Source: Roseovarius sp.
GTDB taxonomy: Bacteria > Pseudomonadota > Alphaproteobacteria > Rhodobacterales > Rhodobacteraceae
DNA length: 64,000 nucleotides
Reading direction: 5' to 3'
Assembly: GCF_030373445.1 (NCBI RefSeq)
Contig: NZ_JAUCYU010000001.1
Coordinates: 310,001 to 374,000 of the forward strand
Shown one piece after another: positions 16,650 through 25,390 of this stretch; position 1 is the first letter of the stretch, and each line of letters begins with the position of its first letter. The notes below the pieces were generated by a model. The model did no database searches and was not told the origin of the DNA. It saw only the letters and a list, made by a program, of their open reading frames with translations. Made by a program: the position numbers and the translations under genes.

Positions 16650-18287
16650 TCAGGAGGCCAGTTCGTCGACCCGTGAGAGATGCTCGAACAGACGCGCCAC
16701 GGCCTCGGCGCCGGGGTCGTTATGCCCCGCAAGGCTCTCGGCCGAGACGTAGCTGGCCCTTCCCGCCCGTGCCCGTGTGATCTCCGCCGTGGCATCGGCG
16801 CCTTTCCTCGCCGCCTCCGCCGCCGCGGCCAAACCATCCGGCAACGCCTCCAGCGCCGGCAGCAGCGCGTCGATCATCGTCCGGTCGCCGGGGCTTGCCC
16901 CGCCCACCTGCTGCACCCGGTCGAGACCCGATTTCAACGCGCCAATGGCATCCTTCCCGCTGGCCGAGGCATCCCCCGCCGCCGCGAAGAAGATCGCCAG
17001 CAACACGCCCGATGACCCGCCCATCGTCTGGCTCAGTTCCAGCCCGATGGCCCGGTATAGCTGCGTCTGATCCGCCAAAGGCAATCGATCCAGCGACCCG
17101 ATCAGCGCCCGCGACGCCGTGGCCAGCGTACTGCCCGTATCCCCGTCCCCCGACTTCGCATCCAGCGCGTTCAGCGCATCCTGCTCCCCGATCAGAAGGT
17201 TGCAGCACCGCTCTACAAAAGTCCGCGTCGCCTCGTGCGAGGACGGGATCGGCTTGATCGGCGTCAGCCCGTCCGGCAGGTCGAGCACCTCGACCTCGCC
17301 GATCATGTGACAGCCCGGCCAGGCCCACGGCGCCACCGGCGCCAAGAGCGCCGCCTCGTCGGCCTTCGACACCGGGTAGACCGAGATCGAGAACCCCCGC
17401 ATATCCAGCGAGGTCATCATCGGCGCCGGCCCGATCAGCCAGCGCAGCTGATCCCCGATCCTTGAACGGGTCAATTCATGCGCCAGTACCCCCATCTCCA
17501 GCGGGGTCGTCCCCCCGAGATTGTTCAGCAACGCCACGTGCGGCCCGCTGCCCAGGTGCGGCGCCAGCCGGTCGATCACCATGGAAATCGCCTCGCGCGC
17601 CGTGGTGAAGGGCACCTGTTCGATCCCCGCCTCGCCGTGAATCCCCAGCCCCAGCTCGGCCTTGCCCGGCCCGATCCGGTCTTCCTTGGGCGAACCCGGG
17701 ACGGTGCAGGTATCAAGCGACATGCCGATCGACACGGCCCCCGTGATCACCCGCTCCGCCGCCTCGGTCACGGCATCGAGGTCGGCGCCCTGTTCGGCCA
17801 GGGCGCCGGCAATCTTGTGGACGAACAGCGTCCCGGCCACCCCGCGCGCCTGCGGCAGGTCCGGAAGGGCCACGTCATCGTCGACGATCACCATGTTAAC
17901 CTTCAACCCCTGCGCTCTTGCCCGCTCGGCCGCCAACCCGAAATTCAGCCGGTCGCCGGTATAATTCTTCACGATCAGCAGGCACCCCGCCTTGCCCGTC
18001 ACCGACAGGATCCCCGCCAGCACCGCATCGACCGAGGGCGAGGCGAAGACCTCCCCGCACACTGCCGCGGTCAGCATCCCCTGCCCGACGAACCCCGCAT
18101 GGCTCGGCTCGTGCCCCGAGCCGCCGCCCGACACCAGCGCCACTTTCGACCGGTCCCAGTCGGTGCGCACCACCACCTTGATATGCGGATACCCATCCAG
18201 CCGTGCCAGCCGCCCGCCCGCGATGCGCAGATTGCCGTCGATCGCTTCGGTGACGACCGTTTCCTTCTCGTTGATGAACTGCTTCAT
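16650..18287 (-). CDS. ATP-dependent dihydroxyacetone kinase (fused DhaK-DhaL)
   Basis: The protein has 545 residues. The DhaK half (1 to about 330) has SGGGSGHEP and the covalent substrate-binding His217 in GIHGEAG. The DhaL half (about 345-545) has the Asp-rich nucleotide/Mg site DAKSGDGDTG. A one-chain DhaKL enzyme uses ATP rather than the PTS and phosphorylates dihydroxyacetone or a related ketose such as erythrulose. The ATG follows AAGGAG at 8 bases. The gene lies directly after the two ATPase genes of an importer and before GAPDH, so it probably acts on the imported compound or its oxidation product. Family assignment is secure; exact substrate is inferred. Confidence 0.92.
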   Translation of the reverse strand: MKQFINEKETVVTEAIDGNLRIAGGRLARLDGYPHIKVVVRTDWDRSKVALVSGGGSGHEPSHAGFVGQGMLTAAVCGEVFASPSVDAVLAGILSVTGKAGCLLIVKNYTGDRLNFGLAAERARAQGLKVNMVIVDDDVALPDLPQARGVAGTLFVHKIAGALAEQGADLDAVTEAAERVITGAVSIGMSLDTCTVPGSPKEDRIGPGKAELGLGIHGEAGIEQVPFTTAREAISMVIDRLAPHLGSGPHVALLNNLGGTTPLEMGVLAHELTRSRIGDQLRWLIGPAPMMTSLDMRGFSISVYPVSKADEAALLAPVAPWAWPGCHMIGEVEVLDLPDGLTPIKPIPSSHEATRTFVERCCNLLIGEQDALNALDAKSGDGDTGSTLATASRALIGSLDRLPLADQTQLYRAIGLELSQTMGGSSGVLLAIFFAAAGDASASGKDAIGALKSGLDRVQQVGGASPGDRTMIDALLPALEALPDGLAAAAEAARKGADATAEITRARAGRASYVSAESLAGHNDPGAEAVARLFEHLSRVDELAS

Positions 18288-18299
18288 GGGTCAGTCTCC

Positions 18300-19295
18300 T
18301 TAAGCGATCCGCGCGCCAGAGGCGTCGAAGTAAAGGGCGTTGCGGGGTTGAATGGCCACGGTATCCCCGGCCTCGAGGTCGGTATGCGGGTCGGTGAGCG
18401 TCACGATGTCATGGCCGTCAAGCTGCAGGTGTAGGCGGGTCTGGTCCCCCAGCCGCTCCACCCGAGACACGGTCGAGGGCTTGCCGTCGCCATGCGCGAT
18501 ATGCTCGGGGCGCAAGCCGATGGTCTTCGCCTCCGACGGCGCCCCACCGAATATCCCCGCCGGTAGGGCGTTGATACGTGGGAGGCCCAGCCGCCCGGCC
18601 ACGTACAAGCTCACCGGGTCTTCGTAAATCTCGCGCGGGCTGCCGAATTGCACCAGCCGGCCTTCATCGAGCACGCCCACATGCGTCGCCATCGTCATCG
18701 CCTCGATCTGGTCATGCGTTACGTAGAGCATCGTCGCCCCCAGGCTCGCCTGGATGCGCTTCAACTCGACCCGCAGATCGGCCCGCAGCTTGGCGTCGAG
18801 CGACGACAGCGGCTCGTCCATCAGGTAGATCGACGGGTCCCGCACCAGCGCCCGCCCGATCGACACCCGCTGCATCTCGCCCCCCGACAACTCCGTCGCC
18901 TTGTTGTCGAGCTTGTGGGGAATGCTCAGTACCTCCGCCACCTCGCGGATCTTCCGCTCGATCTCGTCTTCCGGCGTCTTCAGGATCGGCGAGCGCAAGG
19001 GAAAGGCGAGGTTTTCGCGCACGGTCATATGCGGGTAAAGCGAGTATTGCTGGAACACCATCGCCACGTCCCGCTGCGCCGGTGTCTCGTTCACTACCGA
19101 CCGCCCGTCGATGCGGATATCCCCACTGTCGGGCCGTTCCAGCCCCGAAATCAGCCGCAAGGTCGTGGTCTTCCCCGCCCCGGTCGGGCCCAGCAGCACC
19201 ACGAAAGCGCCATCGCTAACGGTCATGGTCAGGTTGTCCACCGCCAGCGTCGAGCCATAGCTCATCGATACGTTCTCAAGCAGCACGTCAGACAT
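18300..19295 (-). CDS. ABC importer ATP-binding protein (MalK/UgpC family, first of two)
   Basis: The protein has 331 residues. Walker A is GPTGAGKT, the signature is LSGGEMQRVSIGRA, Walker B is IYLMDEPLSSLD, and the switch His is in YVTHDQ. The C-terminal ~90 residues form a regulatory OB-fold region (GLRPEHIAHGDG). Its start overlaps the end of the second ATPase gene by 8 bases, which shows tight coupling. The non-identical pair suggests a heterodimeric motor, as in the rhizobial glycerol importer GlpST. The name is an analogy and no symbol is assigned. Confidence 0.93.
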   Translation of the reverse strand: MSDVLLENVSMSYGSTLAVDNLTMTVSDGAFVVLLGPTGAGKTTTLRLISGLERPDSGDIRIDGRSVVNETPAQRDVAMVFQQYSLYPHMTVRENLAFPLRSPILKTPEDEIERKIREVAEVLSIPHKLDNKATELSGGEMQRVSIGRALVRDPSIYLMDEPLSSLDAKLRADLRVELKRIQASLGATMLYVTHDQIEAMTMATHVGVLDEGRLVQFGSPREIYEDPVSLYVAGRLGLPRINALPAGIFGGAPSEAKTIGLRPEHIAHGDGKPSTVSRVERLGDQTRLHLQLDGHDIVTLTDPHTDLEAGDTVAIQPRNALYFDASGARIA

Positions 19296-20385
19296 GCGAC
19301 AGCACCCCCTCGTTCAGATCCGAGCGAATGGCCCGCCCCGCCTGCGTATCGAACAGCGTCACCGTCTGGCCGTTGAAATCGAGCCCCACGCTCTCGCCCA
19401 CCCGGGCCGGCTGCTCCGACCCGATCCGCGCCTTCACCTCGCCGTTATGGGTTTTCATCGTCACGATCTGGGTCGTGCCCAGGTATTCCGTCGCGATCAC
19501 CTCTCCGCGATAGCCCGAGGCATCGGACAGCCGCACATGCTCGGGCCGCACCCCATAGATCATGTCCCCGTCGAAGGGCTCCCGAAGCGCCGGAATATGC
19601 AGCGTCTCGTGATGCATCGTCACGCTCGTCGCCCCGACCTCGAGGCTGTCATGGAACTTCAGGAAATTCATCGAGGGCGACCCGATGAACTCCGCCACGA
19701 ACCGGCTGGCGGGCTTGTCGTAGATATCTTGCGGCGTGCCGAACTGTTCGATCACCCCGTGGTTCATCACCACGATCTTGTCGCCCATCTGCATCGCTTC
19801 CAGCTGGTCATGGGTCACATAGACGGTGGTCGCCCCCATCCGGTCATGCAGGTTGCGCAGCTCCTCCGCCATATGCTCCCGAAACTCGGCGTCGAGCGCG
19901 CCAAGCGGCTCGTCCATCAGGAAGCACTTCGGGTTCCGGACGATCGCCCGGCCCAGCGCCACGCGCTGCCGGTCGCCGCCCGACAGGCCCCCCACCGGCC
20001 GGTCGAGGATACTCTCGATCCCGAGGATCCGCGCCGCCTCCGCCACCTTCTCGCGCACCTGCGCGCGCGGCATTCCCTGGCTCACCAGCGGATAGCTGAT
20101 GTTCTTGCGCACGTTCATATGCGGATACAGCGCGAACATCTGGAAGACGAAGGCAATGTCCCGCTGGCTCGCCGGTTTCTGGCCCACCTCCTCGCCGTCG
20201 ATGTAAATCTCGCCCGAGGTCGGCAACTCCAGCCCCGCGATCATCCGCAACGTCGTGGTTTTCCCGCACCCCGACGGGCCCAGCAGCATGAAGAACTCCC
20301 CATCCTCGATCCGGAAGGACGAGGATTTGACGGCGGTAAAATCACCGAAATCCTTGCGCACATTCTGAATGACGATCTCTGCCAT
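19288..20385 (-). CDS. ABC importer ATP-binding protein (MalK/UgpC family, second of two)
   Basis: The protein has 365 residues with Walker A GPSGCGKT, signature LSGGDRQRVALGRA, Walker B CFLMDEPLGALD and YVTHDQLEAMQMGD. The signature has GGDRQ where GGQQQ is common; its partner has GGEMQ, so the two sites are not equivalent. The C-terminal regulatory region includes YGVRPEHVRLSD. It lies 9 bases after the small membrane protein gene and overlaps the other ATPase gene. Both ATPases would drive the two permeases encoded upstream. Confidence 0.93.
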   Translation of the reverse strand: MAEIVIQNVRKDFGDFTAVKSSSFRIEDGEFFMLLGPSGCGKTTTLRMIAGLELPTSGEIYIDGEEVGQKPASQRDIAFVFQMFALYPHMNVRKNISYPLVSQGMPRAQVREKVAEAARILGIESILDRPVGGLSGGDRQRVALGRAIVRNPKCFLMDEPLGALDAEFREHMAEELRNLHDRMGATTVYVTHDQLEAMQMGDKIVVMNHGVIEQFGTPQDIYDKPASRFVAEFIGSPSMNFLKFHDSLEVGATSVTMHHETLHIPALREPFDGDMIYGVRPEHVRLSDASGYRGEVIATEYLGTTQIVTMKTHNGEVKARIGSEQPARVGESVGLDFNGQTVTLFDTQAGRAIRSDLNEGVLSHV

Positions 20386-20394
20386 ATGCGCCTC

Positions 20395-20583
20395 CTATTC
20401 CGGGAAATGGCTGACGACGATGAACATCACCGTCCCTGTCAGCGTGATGATGAAGGAATAGGTGAACGCCCACAGAACGAAAGGCTGCATCAGCATCACC
20501 ACACCCAGTGCAATTAGGCCCGAGGCCACCATCTCCCACGGGCCGCGCCGCAGCCGCAGAATGCCGTTGACGAAATCCCTCAT
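20395..20583 (-). CDS. Small two-helix membrane protein of the ABC importer operon
   Basis: This is a 62-residue protein whose ATG overlaps the stop of the permease gene in the ATGA arrangement. After a basic start (MRDFVNGILRLRRG) it has two hydrophobic helices (about 18-36 and 40-58). Its position between permease and ATPase genes matches the small integral membrane protein (GlpU/DUF2160 type) found in glycerol ABC operons of rhizobia. Its length is shorter than I recall for that family, so the match is tentative. It may be an accessory subunit of the importer. Confidence 0.7.
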   Translation of the reverse strand: MRDFVNGILRLRRGPWEMVASGLIALGVVMLMQPFVLWAFTYSFIITLTGTVMFIVVSHFPE

Positions 20584-21518
20584 TTCCGCACCGCTCCGAA
20601 TGTGATCCCGCGCAGCAGGTGCTTGCGCAGCAGGATGGTGAAAACCATTACCGGCACCAGGAAGATCGTCGCGCCGGCCGCCACGGCGGGCCAGTCCTGC
20701 CCGCCAACCCCGATGATCGTGGGGATGAAAGGCGGCGACGTCTGCGCCGTGCCAGAAGTCAGCAGCACCGCGAAGGCATACTCGTTCCAAGAAAAGATCA
20801 GGCAGAAGATCGCGGTCGAGGCGATACCGGTCGCCGCCTGCGGCAGCACGACCTTGTAGAAGGCCTGGAACCGCGTGTACCCGTCGATCAGCGCGGCCTC
20901 CTCGTATTCCCGCGGGATCTCGTCGATGAACCCTTTCAGAAGCCAGACCGACAGCGACAGGTTCACCGCCGTGTAAAGCAGGATCATCCCGGCATGGGTG
21001 TCCGACAGGCCCAGCGTGCGGAACATCAGGAAGATCGGAATGGCAATCGCGATCGGCGGCATCATCCGCGTCGACAGGATGAAGAACAGAAGGTCATCCT
21101 TGAGCGGGATGCGGTAACGTGAAAACGCATAGGCCGCGAGCGTGCCGAGGAACACCGACAGGAAGGTCGAGCCGAACCCGATGATCACCGAGTTCATGAA
21201 CCGCTCGCCAAACCGCGACGGCCCGGCGATCACCATCCCCTTGTCGTGCACGATCTCTTCGTACCACGTCTCCGGCGGGTTGGCCTCCAGATACTCCGCG
21301 CTCTGCCGCGTCTGCGTGGTAAACAGGTTCACGTAGCCTTCCAGCGACGGCTCGAACACCACTTTCGGCGGATAGGCAATCGAATCCGGCGAGCTCTTGA
21401 AGCCCGTCGCAAGGATCCACAACAAGGGCATCAGCGTGATCAGCGCGTAGCCGATGACAAGCACGCCCGCGACCCATTTCTGCCGGCCGGTGGCCTCGGT
21501 GATCGAATAGCTGCTCAT
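20580..21518 (-). CDS. ABC importer permease (MalG/UgpE-like)
   Basis: The protein has 312 residues. The start is ATG 21518, overlapping the upstream permease stop in an ATGA arrangement; the open frame extends further but inside the other gene. It has about six membrane helices and the EAA loop EYEEAALIDGYTRFQAFYKV that contacts an ATPase. A periplasmic loop of about 70 residues (ATGFKSSPDS to FGERFMNS) follows the first helix, longer than in typical MalG. It would pair with the permease at 21515. Confidence 0.9.
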   Translation of the reverse strand: MSSYSITEATGRQKWVAGVLVIGYALITLMPLLWILATGFKSSPDSIAYPPKVVFEPSLEGYVNLFTTQTRQSAEYLEANPPETWYEEIVHDKGMVIAGPSRFGERFMNSVIIGFGSTFLSVFLGTLAAYAFSRYRIPLKDDLLFFILSTRMMPPIAIAIPIFLMFRTLGLSDTHAGMILLYTAVNLSLSVWLLKGFIDEIPREYEEAALIDGYTRFQAFYKVVLPQAATGIASTAIFCLIFSWNEYAFAVLLTSGTAQTSPPFIPTIIGVGGQDWPAVAAGATIFLVPVMVFTILLRKHLLRGITFGAVRK

Positions 21519-22462
21519 CTTTCCTTCACCTTGTTCAGCGCCTTTACGTAGATCGAGGCCAGCCCGAACACCGTGACGAACAGGATGATCGCGTAGGCCG
21601 AGGAAAACCCGGTCCGCCACTTCTCGAACGCCTCGCGCTTGAGGTCGATCGAGGTCAGCGTCGTGGTATTGCCCGGCCCGCCCCCGGTCAGCTGCACCAC
21701 GAGGTCGAACATCTTGAAGTTCTCGATCCCCCGGAACAGCACCGCCAGCATCAGGAACGGCAGCACCATCGGCACCGTGATCGTCCAGAACTGCCGCCAT
21801 TTCGACGCCCGGTCACACTCCGCCGCCTCGTAGATCGTGTCGGGGATCGAGCGCAGCCCCGCCAGGCAGATCAGCATCACGAAGGGCGTCCACATCCAGG
21901 TGTCCACGATCACGATGGCCCAGGGCGCCAGCGCCACCTCGCCGATCATCGAGAAGCTCGCCGGGTCCGCCCCGGTGAAGAACGCCACCACGTAATTGAA
22001 AAGCCCGATCTGCGGCTGGTACAGGAACGTCCAGAAATTCCCCACCACCGCCGGCGACAGCATCATCGGAAACACGATGATCGTCGTCCAAAGGTCGTTT
22101 CCCTTGAACTTCCTGTTGATCAGCCACGCAAGCGCGAAGCCCAGGATCACCTGGAAAAAGATCGTCCAGAACAGGAAATGCGCCGTCGCCTGCATGGTCA
22201 GCCAGACATCGCTGTCGGTCAGGATACGCTGGTAATTCCGCAGCCCGATCCACTCAACCTCGCCATTCGGCCGGTTGGCGCGGAAATTAGTAAAGCTCAG
22301 GCGGATCGTCCAGATCAACGGGAAGATATTCACCGCCAGCAGCAGGAACACCGTGGGTGCCACGAAGATCCACGCGATGGTGCGGTCGGACAACCCCTTG
22401 ATGCGGCGCGCAACTTTCGTGGGCGTGGCGCTTGCGGCCCGATCCATGACCGTCTCGGACAT
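21515..22462 (-). CDS. ABC importer permease (MalF/UgpA-like)
   Basis: The protein has 315 residues with a cytoplasmic N-terminal segment and six membrane helices starting at IAWIFVAPTVFLLLAV. The EAA loop is near DTIYEAAECDRASKWRQFW. It is the first permease after the binding-protein gene and is followed by the overlapping second permease gene. The 112 bases before it hold a strong hairpin that probably lowers its expression relative to the binding protein. Confidence 0.9.
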   Translation of the reverse strand: MSETVMDRAASATPTKVARRIKGLSDRTIAWIFVAPTVFLLLAVNIFPLIWTIRLSFTNFRANRPNGEVEWIGLRNYQRILTDSDVWLTMQATAHFLFWTIFFQVILGFALAWLINRKFKGNDLWTTIIVFPMMLSPAVVGNFWTFLYQPQIGLFNYVVAFFTGADPASFSMIGEVALAPWAIVIVDTWMWTPFVMLICLAGLRSIPDTIYEAAECDRASKWRQFWTITVPMVLPFLMLAVLFRGIENFKMFDLVVQLTGGGPGNTTTLTSIDLKREAFEKWRTGFSSAYAIILFVTVFGLASIYVKALNKVKER

Positions 22463-22495
22463 GAGACTTCCTTCCAGGTATTGCTTTGGCGTTGC

Positions 22496-22525
22496 GCGGG
22501 GCCGAAGCCGGCCGGACGGCCCCGC
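22496..22525 (-). terminator. Hairpin between binding-protein and permease genes
   Basis: GCGGGGCCG (22496-22504) and CGGCCCCGC (22517-22525) form a 9-pair GC-only stem with a 12-base loop. No T-tract follows on the minus strand. It therefore more likely stabilises the 3' end of the binding-protein message or attenuates readthrough than terminates fully. This arrangement is common where the periplasmic protein must be made in excess. Confidence 0.5.
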
Positions 22526-22574
22526 ACGAGGGTGCCGCTGCCGCCAAACGAGTCAGGCGACAGGGCAGCCCGGA

Positions 22575-23897
22575 TCAGATCTTGCCTTCGTCCTCGAAGA
22601 CTTCCGTCCAATCCTCGACCAGCGCGTCAAGCGCCTCCTGCGCCGTGCCTTCGCCGGCGATCACGTAGCTGTGCACGTGGTCCTGCATGGCCAGCAGAAG
22701 CGAGGCATAGGCCGGCTCCGCCCAGAAATCCTTCACGATCGCCATCGAGTCGAGGAAGGTCTGCGCATAGGGCTGGCTGGTGGCGAACCCTGGGTCCTCG
22801 ACCACGGCCTTCAGCGCCGAATACCCCCCAAGCTCCCACCATTTCGACTGGATCTCGGGCTGCGCGAACCACTTGATGTATTCAAGCGCCGCATCCTGGC
22901 TGTCGGAATAGGACACAACCGATATCCCCTGCCCGCCAAGCTGGGCGAAATGCCCGCCCGGGCCCTTCGGGTTGGGGAAATAGCCCGACTTGTCGCCGCC
23001 CACGTTCGGGTCGGCGTTCACGCCCGGCCAGATGAAGGCAAAGTTCATCTGCAACGCCACCTGCCCCGACTTGTAGGCGTCGATATTGGCCGACATGTAC
23101 CAATCCGACGAACCCGGCGGCGTGCAGCAATCATACAGCGCCTTGTAATATTCCAGCCCTTCCGCCGCCTCGGGCGAGTTCACGAAGCCCTCCAGCTCGT
23201 AGGGGTTCTCCGGGTTGCCGTACTGGAACCCGTAATTGTAGAGCGCATTGGTCACACCCATGGTGATCCCTTCCGAGCCCCGCTCGGTATAGATCGCCGC
23301 GCCATAGACCGTCTTCCCGTCGATCTCGCGGTCCTGGAAGAACTCCGCGATATCCTTCAGCTCCGCCAGCGTTTCCGGCGCCTTCAGGTCACGGCCATAG
23401 GTCTCCTTGAACTCGGCCTGGTGCTCGGGCATCTCGAACCAGTCCTTGCGATAGGTCCAGCCCACCACGTCACCGAAGGCCGGCAGCGCCCAGTAATTCG
23501 GCGTCCCCTTCGGCCATTCCGAATAGCCCGTCACCGTCGCCGGGATGAAATCATCCATGCTGATCCCCTCGGCCTCGAAGAAATCGTTCAGCTTCACGTA
23601 ATGGCCGGCCTCGGCGCCAAGGCCGATCCACTGGCTGTCGCCGATCATCAGGTCGCACAACTTCCCGCCCGAGTTCAGCTCGTTCAGCATCCGGTCTGCG
23701 AAGTTGGGCCACGGCACGAATTCGAAGCTCATCGAGTGGCCCGACTCGGCCTCGAAATCCTTCGACAGTTCGATCAGGGCGTTGGCCGGGTCCCACGCGG
23801 CCCAGCACAGCGTCAACTCGTCGGCCTGCGCGCCGCTTGCGGCAAAGCCGGTGGCCGCCGTCAGGGCAGCAGCCGACAGAAAATGCGTCGTCTTCAT
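22575..23897 (-). CDS. Extracellular solute-binding protein (family 1) of the DHA-kinase-linked importer
   Basis: The protein has 440 residues. ATG 23897 follows GGAGACAACC and opens a signal peptide (MKTTHFLSAAALTAATGFA, ending AQADE). The mature part is a type 1 periplasmic binding protein with LTLCWAAWDPANALIELSKDF at the start and a WPGVNADP region. It delivers substrate to the two permeases. The linkage to dihydroxyacetone kinase, GAPDH and a LacI regulator suggests a polyol or ketose ligand (glycerol, dihydroxyacetone, a tetritol). It is the first gene of the operon, and paired operators lie 83-128 bases upstream. Confidence 0.9.
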   Translation of the reverse strand: MKTTHFLSAAALTAATGFAASGAQADELTLCWAAWDPANALIELSKDFEAESGHSMSFEFVPWPNFADRMLNELNSGGKLCDLMIGDSQWIGLGAEAGHYVKLNDFFEAEGISMDDFIPATVTGYSEWPKGTPNYWALPAFGDVVGWTYRKDWFEMPEHQAEFKETYGRDLKAPETLAELKDIAEFFQDREIDGKTVYGAAIYTERGSEGITMGVTNALYNYGFQYGNPENPYELEGFVNSPEAAEGLEYYKALYDCCTPPGSSDWYMSANIDAYKSGQVALQMNFAFIWPGVNADPNVGGDKSGYFPNPKGPGGHFAQLGGQGISVVSYSDSQDAALEYIKWFAQPEIQSKWWELGGYSALKAVVEDPGFATSQPYAQTFLDSMAIVKDFWAEPAYASLLLAMQDHVHSYVIAGEGTAQEALDALVEDWTEVFEDEGKI

Positions 23898-23979
23898 TGG
23901 TTGTCTCCTCCCGTTCAGTCGGCGCGCCATCCACGCACCGCGCCTCCGCGGTTGGATCGGGAGGCACACAAAGGGTAAA

Positions 23980-24025
23980 TGAGGAACGTACCTCATGTCT
24001 AGGATTTTCTGAGGTACGTTCCTCT
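23980..24025. promoter_or_regulatory. Paired LacI-type operators upstream of the binding-protein gene
   Basis: TGAGGAACGTACCTCA (23980-23995) and TGAGGTACGTTCCTCT (24010-24025) are near-perfect reverse complements of each other, each with a central CpG. Their centres are 30 bases apart, about three helical turns, so two dimers would sit on the same face. A third copy lies before the lacI-type gene. The 292-base gap (23898-24189) otherwise shows no gene. Binding by the regulator encoded at 24190 is inferred from this shared sequence. Confidence 0.75.
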
Positions 24026-24189
24026 AACTGCCTGTTTTTCGGGCAAATACGCGCATTTCCCGGGCGACGCCCCATACGCTCAAAGATTCAACACGACCGG
24101 GAATCTCTGCCGAACTTCAGCACCTTACGTTACGGAACCCCGAGCCGGCCAACCACCCCAGGCTCAGCCGGACACAGGCCGATGACGGC

Positions 24190-25215
24190 TCAGTAAAGGT
24201 TCTCCCGCAGCACGATTTCGATTCGAATCCGCTCCTGCGCCTCGAAAATCGACTGCTCGTCACAGAACGCCCGCAGCACCCGCAAGGCGCTCCGCACAAG
24301 GTGTCCGACATTCTGCGTGATCACCGCCGCCAGCTCGTTCCGCTGCAATGCCTCGCGCGTCTTCGGCGTCAGCTCGTGGGCGATCACCACAAGGTCCCCA
24401 GCCCGCCCCGCCTCGCGCAGGGCGTCGAGAAGCGGCGCATTTCCCAGCCCCATGGAATAGAGCCCCACCACCCCCGGCCGGTTCTCCACCACGTCGGCGA
24501 TCACGCTCGCCATGCGCGCCGGGTCGTCATAGGTCTCGATCGAGGGCAGCACGGTCATCGCCGGAAAGTCGCTTTTCATCACCTCGTCGAAGCCCAGCCG
24601 CCGCTCCAGGCTGTCGCGCGACCGCATCGAGTTGGTCACGACAAGCACCTCGCCCTGCCCCCCGGCGAACCGCCCCATCAGCAACCCCGCCGTCCGCCCG
24701 GCCGACAAGTTGTTGATACCAATGAAATAATCCCGCTTCGAGTTCGGCAAATCGGTCGCCACGGCAACCCCGGCCAGCCCCGCCTCCTTCAGCCGGGCAA
24801 TCGCGTCGCGCACCTGCGGCGTCTCGGGTGCCATGATCGCCACGCCGTCCAGCCGATCGGTGTCCAGCGCCCGCAAGGCCCGCACGATGGCGTGCGGGTC
24901 GTTCGCCGGCACGCTCACCGTCCGAAGCACCACCCGGTCGGCAATCTGCGAGGCATAGGCCTCCTGCAGCGCCGCCCTCAGCGTCTCGGTAAACTGGCTC
25001 GGCCCCTCCGGCAGGACGAAGACGAAGCGATACTGCCGCTGCCGCGCAAGGTTCGCGGCATAGGTATCGCGCACGTAGCCCAGCCGCTCGACCGCGGCGT
25101 TCACCTTCGCGATGGTCTTCTCGCGCACCCCGGGCCGCGCGTTCAGCACGCGGTCGACGGTGGCAAGGCTGACGCCCGCCTCCTTGGCGATATCGTGGAC
25201 CGTGGGCTTGTTCAC
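24190..25215 (-). CDS. LacI-family transcriptional regulator
   Basis: The protein has 341 residues if translation starts at GTG 25215, which has GGAGG five bases upstream. An in-frame ATG at 25227 lacks a clear site and would add four residues. The N-terminal helix-turn-helix is TVHDIAKEAGVSLATVDRVLN, with VDR in place of the usual VSR, followed by the hinge region. The rest is a periplasmic-binding-protein-like sensor (FVFVLPEGPSQF, then DGVAIMAPETP). It lies upstream of the importer/kinase operon on the same strand and probably represses it until the sugar or polyol is bound. A related operator before its own start suggests autoregulation. Confidence 0.92.
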   Translation of the reverse strand: MNKPTVHDIAKEAGVSLATVDRVLNARPGVREKTIAKVNAAVERLGYVRDTYAANLARQRQYRFVFVLPEGPSQFTETLRAALQEAYASQIADRVVLRTVSVPANDPHAIVRALRALDTDRLDGVAIMAPETPQVRDAIARLKEAGLAGVAVATDLPNSKRDYFIGINNLSAGRTAGLLMGRFAGGQGEVLVVTNSMRSRDSLERRLGFDEVMKSDFPAMTVLPSIETYDDPARMASVIADVVENRPGVVGLYSMGLGNAPLLDALREAGRAGDLVVIAHELTPKTREALQRNELAAVITQNVGHLVRSALRVLRAFCDEQSIFEAQERIRIEIVLRENLY

Positions 25216-25250
25216 CGGAGCCTCCATGACCGCCGACCGTAGCCAAGCCT

Positions 25251-25264
25251 TTGAGGTACGTCAA
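25251..25264. promoter_or_regulatory. LacI-type operator upstream of the regulator's own gene
   Basis: TTGAGGTACGTCAA shares the core TGAGGTACGT with the pair at 23980-24025 and is centred on CpG. Its right half is weaker than its left. It lies 36 bases upstream of the GTG start of the lacI-type gene and 127 bases before the divergent aminotransferase start, so it could control the regulator and possibly both. Confidence 0.6.
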
Positions 25265-25390
25265 TCAAGCGCAACCCGGCAAAGCCGGGCGCGCGCGATT
25301 TTTGATCAAATTTCCGATTTGCTTTCTCCGCCACTTCTGCCAGTGTTCCGCCGAACCCCCGAACTGCGGCCATTCAACACGGATCGTCTC

